A DNA stretch of 5,355 nucleotides from SZUA-254 sp031379665 (GTDB lineage Bacteria > Bacteroidota > Ignavibacteria > UBA10030 > SZUA-254). The stretch spans positions 1 through 5,355 of the forward strand of contig JANNFI010000069.1 in assembly GCA_031379665.1 (NCBI GenBank), in the 5' to 3' direction. Under the pieces are notes generated by a model. That model was not told the origin of the DNA. It ran no database searches and was given only the letters and a program-made list of their open reading frames with translations. A program made the position numbers and the translations under genes. Below, piece after piece: positions 1 to 5,355 of the stretch. Each line of letters opens with the position of its first letter. Position 1 is the first letter of the stretch.

Positions 1-503
1 GTCCCCACCGTGCTGGATGTGCGCGTGAGCTTCAGGCTCCCCTTGAGCTTCGCCAGACCGAAGTCCATTACCTTGACCTGCCCCTTCGGGGTGATCATGA
101 TGTTCTCGGACTTCACGTCGCGATGGACGATCCCCTTCGAGTGCGCCTCGGCCAGCGCATCGCCGACCTGGATGGCGGCGTCGTACGCCTGACTCAGCAT
201 TTTCATCGGGATCCTCTCCCTGAGCGTCGTCCCCTCGACGCATTCCATCGCGATGAACGTCCGCCCTTCGAATTCCTCGATGGCGTGGATCGTGCAGATG
301 TTGGGATGGTTCAGGTTCGCGGCGGCCCTCGCCTCCTGCAGGAAGCGGGCTTTGTCCTGCCCCGATCCGGAGGCCTTCTCGGGGAGGAATTTCAACGCGA
401 CGGTGCGATGGAGGGTGGTGTCTTCGGCCTTGTAGACCACACCCATTCCGCCTTCGCCGAGCTTCTCGAGGATTTTGTAGTGGCGAACGGTCTGTCCGAT
501 CAT
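1..503 (-). CDS. Hanks-type serine/threonine protein kinase, N-terminal part (cut by window edge)
   Basis: This is the first 167 residues of a eukaryotic-like Ser/Thr protein kinase, which transfers the ATP gamma-phosphate to Ser/Thr of target proteins. The visible motifs are in the correct order and intact: glycine loop GEGGMG (residues 16-21), VALK with the ATP-anchoring Lys38, a likely alpha-C Glu57 in FLQEAR, catalytic loop HRDVKSEN (127-134, Asp129 and Asn134), and magnesium-binding DFG (147-149). The activation segment breaks off at STVG, just where families of this type continue towards a GT..YMSPEQ motif. It is an RD kinase, so activation-loop phosphorylation is the expected control. 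The ATG at 503 is secure: going upstream, the frame reaches a stop at 609-611 with no other ATG, GTG or TTG in between. No Shine-Dalgarno motif precedes it; the leader is A-rich (GACAAGCAAA). There is no N-terminal signal peptide or membrane segment, so the catalytic domain is cytoplasmic. Related kinases often carry C-terminal TPR or beta-propeller sensor regions, but that part lies outside the window, so the substrate and signal are unknown. Confidence 0.95.
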   Translation of the reverse strand, partial: MIGQTVRHYKILEKLGEGGMGVVYKAEDTTLHRTVALKFLPEKASGSGQDKARFLQEARAAANLNHPNICTIHAIEEFEGRTFIAMECVEGTTLRERIPMKMLSQAYDAAIQVGDALAEAHSKGIVHRDVKSENIMITPKGQVKVMDFGLAKLKGSLKLTRTSSTVG

Positions 504-537
504 TTTGCTTGTCAGTATTCGCGGTTGTTGAGAGGTG

Positions 538-567
538 AATATCGAAAATTCCGGTGGGAAATGACAG
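538..567 (-). promoter_or_regulatory. Weak promoter-like pair upstream of the kinase
   Basis: On the minus strand, CTGTCA (567-562) and GATATT (543-538) are separated by 18 bp. Each matches four of six positions of the sigma-70 -35 and -10 consensus. The placement would give a kinase leader of roughly 30 nt. Matches of this quality occur by chance, and Bacteroidota use a different housekeeping consensus, so this is a candidate only. Confidence 0.2.
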
Positions 568-617
568 CCGTGCGGCAGGCGGAGTCCGCGGATGTTACGA
601 TGATCCGGTCAATTCCC

Positions 618-709
618 GGGGTCTTCTCACCCCATCAATCGTTCCACGGTCGGGGAGTCACCCCGTTAAACAGGATGACCCCCCTGGTGGAGACCCGGAG
701 TTATTCCGG
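618..709 (-). other. Three short GC hairpins downstream of the large gene
   Basis: Three perfect inverted repeats lie in a row after the stop codon of the large gene: CCGGA/TCCGG with a 5-nt loop (695-709), CGGGG/CCCCG with a 5-nt loop (651-665) and GGGGT/ACCCC with a 6-nt loop (618-633). The last two share a GGGGTGA motif when read on the minus strand. They could slow or end transcription, or protect the 3' end of the message. No U-run follows any of them, so they are not canonical intrinsic terminators, and 5-bp GC stems are not rare in DNA of this composition. Confidence 0.3.
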
Positions 710-726
710 ACTGTGGGTATGCGTCC

Positions 727-3700
727 TTACCTGATCAGCATCATCTTCTTCACGTCGCGGAACTTCACCGACGGGTCCGACATATTCGTCGCTTCCATCC
801 GGTAAAAATATACGCCGCTCGGCAGCGAGAGCCCGTGCCTGTTGACGGCGCTCCACTCCACCACCTTTCGGCCCGGGCTGTCGGGGCCGTTGAACAACAC
901 GGTCACCTCCTGCCCGAGGACATTATAGACCGTCAGCCGCACCCACGCCGCCGCCGGAACGTCATAGCCGACCATCGTGGTCGGGTTGAACGGGTTCGGG
1001 TAATTCTGGGCTAGTGCGAACGTCTTCGGGAGCTGCTCCTCCTCTTCCCCCACGCCGACGATGATCATCGTCGTCGCTTCGGGGGAGGACTTAAACGCTT
1101 CCGTATTGCCCGCGATATCCGAGCCGACACTGTAGAAGCTGTACTGGCTCGAATCGTTCCCCGTGAAAACGGCGATGGTGTCGGTCACGGCCGTCAGCCA
1201 GGCCGTGTACGGTTCGCCGTCGCGCGACGCATACACCGTGTAGAACTTCAACCCCGATCCCGCGGAATCTTCGACTCCGCCCCAATGAACCGGGAACGAC
1301 GTGACGTCGACCGTCGGCGGCAGCGGACGGACCGAGCTGACCGGCGCCGCCGCATCCACGATGTTGAAGATGGGCGGCGTGTCGAGCGGGTCGTTGATGT
1401 CGAAAACGATCTCCGCCTGCGCGTGAATCGTGTCGCGGGTTTTCGCCGACGGATTCGGGCGGAGGGTGTAGTTCACGAACCCGTTCCCCCGGCCCGTCGA
1501 ATCGTCCACGGGCAGGAAGCCGGCGAACGGGTCGTCCGGTGCGCCTCCGGTCAGCGGATCGACGGTGTTGAACGTCCAGAAGATCCGCCCATTGACGATA
1601 TCGACGCCCCCCGTCACGTCCACGAAGATCCCCATCGAATCCCTCAGGTCGAGCCTGTCGTTGTACGTCGAGATGTTGTCTGGGACCGAAAAGACCCGAT
1701 TGTTGAAGCCGAACGTTCCGAGCCGCAGGCTGCGCAAGTCCGCCGTCGTGTCGAGCTGTTGGGTGATCGTGACCCTCCTCGCCGGCGCCATCGCCTTCAC
1801 CGAATCGTTCTGGAACCTGATCGTGTACGGCAGGATTTGCGGGCGGGCCACCCACCGTTCGTCGCCGAATCCTTCCGGACCGATGATGTCGTTCGGATCG
1901 AATGAGGAGACCATTTTTTTACAAATGAGCTTCTGCGCGACACAGGTGATGAGCGCCACGGGGCCCGTGAAGCAGAGGGCAGTGGAGTGATCCCCCCCGA
2001 TCTGAGCCTCGAGCTCTCCGGGCAGCGGGGTGCAGGACTGCACACCGATGACACAGAGGCCGATATGGAGGCCGAAGGGCATGAATGGGATATGGATAAA
2101 GCAATCAGCGACGGCGGCGGCACAATGGAGCTTGTGAAAGAATTCGTCGCACTCATTCCCGCCGGACATCGAGATCCCCCGGAGCGCGGGGTTCACGCCG
2201 GCCATCCCCTGGAACCGGGGGGCCGGCGCGCTGGTCATCGCGGCGGCAAACATCTCGAAACCGACTGAACCGATGTCCGCCGAATCGAGCAGGCCGAGCG
2301 GGACGTAACCCCCGAGCGCGAACTGCGCGAACGCGACCGGATCGTTCGCCCGCGCGATCGATTCGGCGTCGCCGTTCGCCGGATCACGCAGGAGTTCCAC
2401 CCGGTATGTTTCAATCTGGGGCAGCTGGGCCGCAAGGAAACCCTCCTTCGTCATCGTCCGGGTCAGGACGACCATCGGGAAATCATCCCCGGCCGAGAAG
2501 TCCGGATTCCTGAAGGTGATGCGGCAATTATATGCCTCGCCTGGGGAAATATTCTGGCCCACGAGTGGCACGATGCGGACGTCGCCGTTATCGGCCCAGT
2601 CGTCGAGCGTGTCACCCTCCGCGATGAGCGAATCCGCCACGATGTCGTTCCGGGTCCTGAGGAGATCGGAATCGGTCGTCGCCGAGATTTCGGTGCCCGC
2701 CGGGACGGAGATGTTGACGAAGAAATAAGCGATGTCGACGTTCGACGCGTTCGTGAAACGGAAATGGTACGTCTCCTTCCTTCCGACGAGTAACGCGCGG
2801 GGCGTGGTGTGGCTGACGCTGATTGAGAGGTCACGCATCGGTTCGACGGTGAATCCGCCGGCGAGCCGCGCCGTGGAGCTGTCCTGGTTCCTCACTTCGA
2901 CGTCGTAGATCCCCAGGGGAACGCCCCTCAGGTCCCAGCGGACCGTCATCCCCATCGTGCTCTGGAACGAACGGAGTTCGGCCTCCGCGATCTGTTGTGT
3001 CCCGCTGAAGAGAAAAATCCGCGACGTCGGCCTGAATCCTGCCCCGGCCAGCTCCGCGGTGACGAACCCGCCGGAACCTCCCCTCTCCGGGGTGATCGAC
3101 ACGACTGAGAACCCGAGCGTTTCCGCGATGACCGAATATGTTTCGGTTATTATCTGGCTGGGGTTGATGAGCGAGCGCATCAACAGGTAATACGAACCCG
3201 CCTGCGTCGAGGGCACCAGGACCTCCCGCGCAAGGGAGATTGGATCGGTCGTGCGGGCGTCGTAATCGTTCCCGGTCGGTACCCGGCCGAGCGCCGCGAA
3301 AAGGTCGATGCTCGGATACTGAACGTTGCTCGCCGCCGTGACCCGCAGGTCGAGGTTGTCCGGTACGGTCACCTTGTAATACCGGGGGGACGCCGACGAT
3401 ATGCTGCCGGTGTCCTCGACCCCGAGCGCCAATGACTGCACGTCGACGGGGACGGGCGAGGACGATACCCCGGTGTTGTTTGCGTTGTCCGTCTCGCGGA
3501 TGTTGTCGCGGACGTCCGTCCGGACGATCACGTAATAGTTTCCGGGGAAGAGTCCCGGGGTTCCGTCCGTGATATTGCCAGAGGAATCCGCCAGCGCCGC
3601 CGAGGCCAGGTTTGCCGTGAGGGAGGCCCTCGACGACGCGCCGGGTGCGATGTCGATATACCTGCTGCTCGCACCGAGCAGGAGATCCGCGATGTCCCAG

Positions 3701-5355
3701 GTCGAATCTGTTGAAAAATAGACGGCGTCGGTCATCAGGCCCGCGGCCGGATTCAACCCCTGGTTATCGATCGTCCAGTCGACGGTGACGTCTTCCCCGG
3801 CGATCGCCGACGCCGGGACGGCGACGGTGTTGACGACCAGGTCTGCAGGCGGCGCAATCGTCACCGCGATGAGTGTCGTCGCGGAGTTGTTCGCCTCGGC
3901 GTTATGCTCGTACACCTCGTTCCGGTTGTCCGCGCTCGCGACGATGTAATAGGTCCCTGACGCGTAGTTCGGGAGGATGACCTCCAGCGTGTCCTGGTAC
4001 GAACCTCCGTTCGGAAGCGGTCCGGCGCGGTCCAGCGACCCCAGCCGCGCGTCGCGGATGTCGGCCGTCGCGTCACTCGAGAGGAAGAGACCGTCGATCC
4101 ACGACCGGCCCGCGGGGATGCCGGCGCCGGCGTTGGCCACCGTCCAGACGACAGTGACGGGTTGCCCGGCCTGGCCGCCCGGCGGCGCGACGAGGGCCGA
4201 TGCCACCAGGTCGGGGGATGGCGTCAGCGAGATGGTCACCGGCAGAATCGTCCGTCGCACGTTGTTCGACGGGTCGATGTCGGCGACGGCCGATGCGCTG
4301 TCAGTCCGCACGATGAGGTAAAAATCACCCGCGATTCCCTCGGCCAGAACGGGTGCGATCGTCCTGGTGTAGCTTTCACCCGCCGCGAGGGTGGAAAGCC
4401 GGTCGATCCGTTCCAGCCGGATGTCGCCCGAATAATTGAGCACGCTGTCCGCGGAGAGGTAGAGGACGTCGGTCCACGACCCGGTGAGAGTCCCCCCGGC
4501 GCCGATGTTCGTTACGATATACTCCAGAGGGAAGGGCGCTCCGGACGAACCGCCCGCCCCCGAATTCAGCGAGGTGACGGAGAGGTCCACCGCCGGGTAG
4601 GCGCTCAGGCCGATGGCGTCGCTCCGCCCCGCGTTATTGTCCTCGTCGGTATGCTCATACACCGAGTTCCCGCGATCGGTGAAAACATAAAAATAATAAC
4701 TCCCCCCGGCGACGTCCGCCGGAATTCTGAGTGACGTCTGAACGGTGTACGATTCCGAGTTCGCGAGGGATCGGTTCTGGATAATGGCGACCAGTCTTCT
4801 GGCCGTCGCGGAATCCCACGAGGCGCCGGTGGATATGTACACGCTGTCCAGCCAGGAGCCGACGACACCAGAAGTCCCGCCGTTCATTACAGTCCATTCG
4901 ACGCTGACGACGTCGTTCGCCGTCGCCGTCGCGGGAGCGACCACGGAGGTGACCTCCAGGTCCGCCCACGGGCTGAGCGAAACGCTGGTCGCCGACGAAG
5001 CTGTGGCGACGTTATTCGCCTCAAACGTATATTCGAAGACCTGTTTTTTCCAGTCCGTCTCGACGTGGACGTAATAGGGTCCGCTGATGCCGTTCGGGAG
5101 GGTGACATTAGCCTGCCGGGTGTACGAAGAATCCCGTTCGAGGCCCCTGACGTTGTTAAACGTCCCGAGGACCGTCACCGAATCGGGGTTGTAGACCGGG
5201 CTCTTCCCGATCATCACCCTGTCGCTCCACGCCCTCAGGGCGTCCGCCGAACCGGGGTTCGAGACCGTCCACTGGACGGCGATCCCGGTCCCGGAGTTTC
5301 CGGCGGCAGGCGCACTCACGCCAGCGACGACCAGGTCCGGCGGCGGCGAGACGCT
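727..5355 (-). CDS. Large secreted multi-domain CARDB-repeat protein with type IX-like C-terminal sorting domain (5' end outside window)
   Basis: The frame stays open across the right edge and gives 1542 visible residues before TAA at 729-727. Numbering here starts at the first complete codon. Domains in order: five CARDB-type Ig-like repeats (1-640), PPC-like beta-sandwich (about 641-749), IPT/TIG-like (750-839), DUF11-like (840-970), unrecognised linker (971-1066), cysteine-rich module (1067-1147), DPND-type domain (1150-1335), Fn3-like domain (1336-1435), acidic linker with EEEE at 1437-1440, and sorting domain (1446-1542). No catalytic motif is visible. The make-up is that of a cell-surface or secreted scaffold or adhesin exported by Sec and then a type IX-like route. 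The GTG at 5319 is not the true start: the upstream codons encode SVSPPPDLVVAG, which is the beginning of a CARDB repeat, so translation starts further right, and the signal peptide must lie there too. The ligand and role are unknown. A large exoenzyme with its catalytic domain upstream of the window cannot be excluded. Confidence 0.93.
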   Translation of the reverse strand, partial: SVSPPPDLVVAGVSAPAAGNSGTGIAVQWTVSNPGSADALRAWSDRVMIGKSPVYNPDSVTVLGTFNNVRGLERDSSYTRQANVTLPNGISGPYYVHVETDWKKQVFEYTFEANNVATASSATSVSLSPWADLEVTSVVAPATATANDVVSVEWTVMNGGTSGVVGSWLDSVYISTGASWDSATARRLVAIIQNRSLANSESYTVQTSLRIPADVAGGSYYFYVFTDRGNSVYEHTDEDNNAGRSDAIGLSAYPAVDLSVTSLNSGAGGSSGAPFPLEYIVTNIGAGGTLTGSWTDVLYLSADSVLNYSGDIRLERIDRLSTLAAGESYTRTIAPVLAEGIAGDFYLIVRTDSASAVADIDPSNNVRRTILPVTISLTPSPDLVASALVAPPGGQAGQPVTVVWTVANAGAGIPAGRSWIDGLFLSSDATADIRDARLGSLDRAGPLPNGGSYQDTLEVILPNYASGTYYIVASADNRNEVYEHNAEANNSATTLIAVTIAPPADLVVNTVAVPASAIAGEDVTVDWTIDNQGLNPAAGLMTDAVYFSTDSTWDIADLLLGASSRYIDIAPGASSRASLTANLASAALADSSGNITDGTPGLFPGNYYVIVRTDVRDNIRETDNANNTGVSSSPVPVDVQSLALGVEDTGSISSASPRYYKVTVPDNLDLRVTAASNVQYPSIDLFAALGRVPTGNDYDARTTDPISLAREVLVPSTQAGSYYLLMRSLINPSQIITETYSVIAETLGFSVVSITPERGGSGGFVTAELAGAGFRPTSRIFLFSGTQQIAEAELRSFQSTMGMTVRWDLRGVPLGIYDVEVRNQDSSTARLAGGFTVEPMRDLSISVSHTTPRALLVGRKETYHFRFTNASNVDIAYFFVNISVPAGTEISATTDSDLLRTRNDIVADSLIAEGDTLDDWADNGDVRIVPLVGQNISPGEAYNCRITFRNPDFSAGDDFPMVVLTRTMTKEGFLAAQLPQIETYRVELLRDPANGDAESIARANDPVAFAQFALGGYVPLGLLDSADIGSVGFEMFAAAMTSAPAPRFQGMAGVNPALRGISMSGGNECDEFFHKLHCAAAVADCFIHIPFMPFGLHIGLCVIGVQSCTPLPGELEAQIGGDHSTALCFTGPVALITCVAQKLICKKMVSSFDPNDIIGPEGFGDERWVARPQILPYTIRFQNDSVKAMAPARRVTITQQLDTTADLRSLRLGTFGFNNRVFSVPDNISTYNDRLDLRDSMGIFVDVTGGVDIVNGRIFWTFNTVDPLTGGAPDDPFAGFLPVDDSTGRGNGFVNYTLRPNPSAKTRDTIHAQAEIVFDINDPLDTPPIFNIVDAAAPVSSVRPLPPTVDVTSFPVHWGGVEDSAGSGLKFYTVYASRDGEPYTAWLTAVTDTIAVFTGNDSSQYSFYSVGSDIAGNTEAFKSSPEATTMIIVGVGEEEEQLPKTFALAQNYPNPFNPTTMVGYDVPAAAWVRLTVYNVLGQEVTVLFNGPDSPGRKVVEWSAVNRHGLSLPSGVYFYRMEATNMSDPSVKFRDVKKMMLIR
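730..1020 (-). other. C-terminal type IX-like secretion/sorting domain (QNYPNPFNP type)
   Basis: The last 97 residues (1446-1542) form the FlgD-like sorting domain of FCB-group secreted proteins. QNYPNPFNP lies at 1450-1458, followed by TTMVGYDVP, then VRLTVYNVLGQEV, then LPSGVYFYRMEA, and the chain ends in KKMMLIR. All key elements of the family are present and the domain stops at the stop codon, so it is complete. By family knowledge it directs the protein across the outer membrane and is usually cleaved off. Whether this organism has a functional type IX system cannot be seen here. Confidence 0.9.
1051..1350 (-). other. Fn3-like domain within the large protein
   Basis: Residues about 1336-1435 carry APVSSVRPLPPT, then FPVHWGGVEDSAGSGLKFYTVYASRDGEPYTAWL and YSFYSVGSDIAGNTE. 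These are the strands of an Fn3-like domain often found between an Ig-type stalk and the C-terminal signal in secreted bacterial proteins. The acidic linker GEEEEQLPKT follows and joins it to the sorting domain. Confidence 0.6.
1351..1908 (-). other. DPND-type conserved domain (DUF7619/DUF11-like) within the large protein
   Basis: Residues about 1150-1335 start with SSFDPNDIIGPEGFG and continue with LPYTIRFQND, APARRVTITQQLD, LRLGTFGF, GRIFWTFNTVDP and a closing AEIVFDINDPLDTPPIFN strand. This layout (DPND..GP, then Y.I.F.N, then V.I...LD, ending in I.FD.N.P..T......D) is a widespread module in large extracellular proteins. It is taken to be a structural beta-sandwich; no enzymatic role is known to me. 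The family recognition is fairly firm, while the exact family name is from memory. Confidence 0.65.
1921..2151 (-). other. Eight-cysteine module within the large protein
   Basis: Eight of the nine cysteines in the visible protein lie in 77 residues, at 1069, 1078, 1085, 1101, 1108, 1128, 1138 and 1145. The only other one is Cys944. The segment is also unusually hydrophobic for this protein (for example FIHIPFMPFGLHIGLCVIGV) and ends directly before the DPND-type domain. An even number of cysteines in an exported protein suggests a disulfide-knotted domain, though lipid- or metal-binding is also possible. I do not recognise the family. Confidence 0.6.
2446..2838 (-). other. DUF11-like beta-sandwich within the large protein
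   Basis: Residues about 840-970 read as a DUF11-like module: an opening RDLSISVSHTTP strand, then ETYHFRFTNASNVDIAYFFVNISVPAGTEI, which matches the family's 'Y.....N.....A....V...VP.G' core, then NISPGEAYNCRITFR near the end. Such modules form stalk segments of extracellular proteins. The right boundary is uncertain because the sequence grades into an unrecognised linker. Confidence 0.45.
2839..3108 (-). other. IPT/TIG-like Ig domain within the large protein
   Basis: Residues about 750-839 begin with VVSITPERGGSGGFVTAEL, followed by GAGFRPTSRIFLF, and end with GIYDVEVRNQDSSTARL and FTVEP. This is the typical opening (..P..GG..G....L.G.GF) and closing (G.YDV.V.N.......F.V) of IPT/TIG-like beta-sandwiches in surface proteins. 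It has a structural or binding role; no catalytic residues are expected. Confidence 0.6.
3109..3435 (-). other. PPC-like beta-sandwich domain within the large protein
   Basis: Residues about 641-749 follow the last CARDB repeat and have the pattern of bacterial pre-peptidase C-terminal-like domains: a G.I.....RYYKV entry strand, a hydrophobic VPDNLDLRVT strand, a central PSIDLFAALG, and a closing GSYYLLMRSL strand followed by ETYSVIAE. In that family the domain is a non-catalytic appendage of secreted proteins. The assignment rests on pattern only; boundaries are approximate. Confidence 0.55.
3436..5355 (-). repeat. Five tandem CARDB-type protein repeats
   Basis: Each repeat opens with a PxxDL(V/E/S)V motif, followed by a V.WTV.N.G strand, then a D.(V/L)(Y/F)(L/I/F)S strand, a G.YY..V.TD strand and a closing E....NN motif. 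The opening Asp falls at residues 7, 132, 257, 382 and 505, giving spacings of 125, 125, 125 and 123. This matches the CARDB family (cell-adhesion-related domain in bacteria), an Ig-like fold used as a spacer or binding module in surface proteins. The copies share motifs but have diverged strongly, so this is an old expansion. The fifth copy carries about 17 extra residues (around ASAALADSSGNITDGT) before its GNYYVIVRTD strand. More copies may lie beyond the right edge. Confidence 0.88.

Larger units (their letters stand above)
504..726. other. Intergenic region between the large surface protein and the kinase
   Basis: These 223 bp separate the stop codon of the large gene from the kinase start. 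I see no convincing small gene. It holds three perfect 5-bp GC-rich inverted repeats (695-709, 651-665, 618-633), none followed by a T-tract in the direction of transcription, and a weak promoter-like pair near 538-567. The part nearest the kinase is more AT-rich than the surrounding coding sequence, as expected for a promoter or leader. The gap size argues against tight translational coupling of the two genes. Confidence 0.7.

Noticed and set aside
671..686. CAGG/CCTG inverted repeat followed by TTT on the minus strand, considered as a terminator
   Set aside because: The stem is only 4 bp with an 8-nt loop and three T residues, too weak to call.
123..734. Plus-strand open frame of 203 codons
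   Set aside because: Most of it lies antisense to the kinase, which has all its catalytic motifs in order. The product has no recognisable domain, and long antisense frames are common in GC-rich coding DNA.
554..805. Plus-strand open frame of 83 codons in the intergenic region
   Set aside because: Its last third is antisense to the conserved end of the sorting domain, the product has low complexity and no known pattern, and I see no ribosome binding site.
1091..1855. Minus-strand open frame of 254 codons in another frame of the large gene
   Set aside because: It is an out-of-frame shadow, rich in Arg, Gly and His, lying wholly under the DPND-type and Fn3-like domains.
1285..1905. Plus-strand open frame of 206 codons
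   Set aside because: The product is dominated by Arg, Asp and Val, typical of antisense reading of GC-rich genes, and it is fully covered by the conserved DPND-type domain on the other strand.
4162..4734. Plus-strand open frame of 190 codons
   Set aside because: It is antisense to the CARDB repeats, with no domain pattern; a composition artefact.
3436..5355. DNA-level tandem repeat or recent duplication
   Set aside because: The periodicity is clear in the protein, but the copies have diverged too far to suggest recent duplication or recombination. No CRISPR-like or insertion-sequence structure is present.

Overview
The window looks like a GC-rich chromosome fragment from an uncultured member of the FCB group (Bacteroidota, Ignavibacteria, Zixibacteria and similar lineages). 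Two things suggest this. The large protein ends in a QNYPNPFNP-type C-terminal domain, the hallmark of secreted proteins sorted by type IX-like systems in that group. The neighbouring kinase begins with the MIGQTVRHYKILEKLGEGGMG-type N-terminus common in the same lineages. The kinase start also lacks a Shine-Dalgarno sequence, as is often seen in Bacteroidota. The phylum assignment is inference; no marker gene is present.

Layout, all on the minus strand and so read right to left. From 5355 down to 727 is one very large open frame, cut at its 5' end by the window edge, with 1542 residues visible. It encodes an extracellular, multi-domain, adhesin-like protein. The domains in order are five CARDB-type Ig-like repeats with a ~125-residue period, a PPC-like beta-sandwich, an IPT/TIG-like domain, a DUF11-like domain, an unrecognised linker, a cysteine-rich module, a DPND-type conserved domain, an Fn3-like domain, a short acidic linker and the C-terminal sorting domain. 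From 726 to 504 is a 223-bp intergenic stretch with three short GC hairpins and a weak promoter-like pair. From 503 to 1 is the N-terminal half of a Hanks-type serine/threonine protein kinase, which runs off the left edge.

The two genes are co-directional but well separated, and nothing in the sequence shows a shared function. The kinase would act in the cytoplasm and the large protein outside the cell. There are no RNA genes, mobile elements or CRISPR arrays, and no tight operon. No clearly new system is visible. The least explained part is the eight-cysteine module with the unrecognised linker before it.
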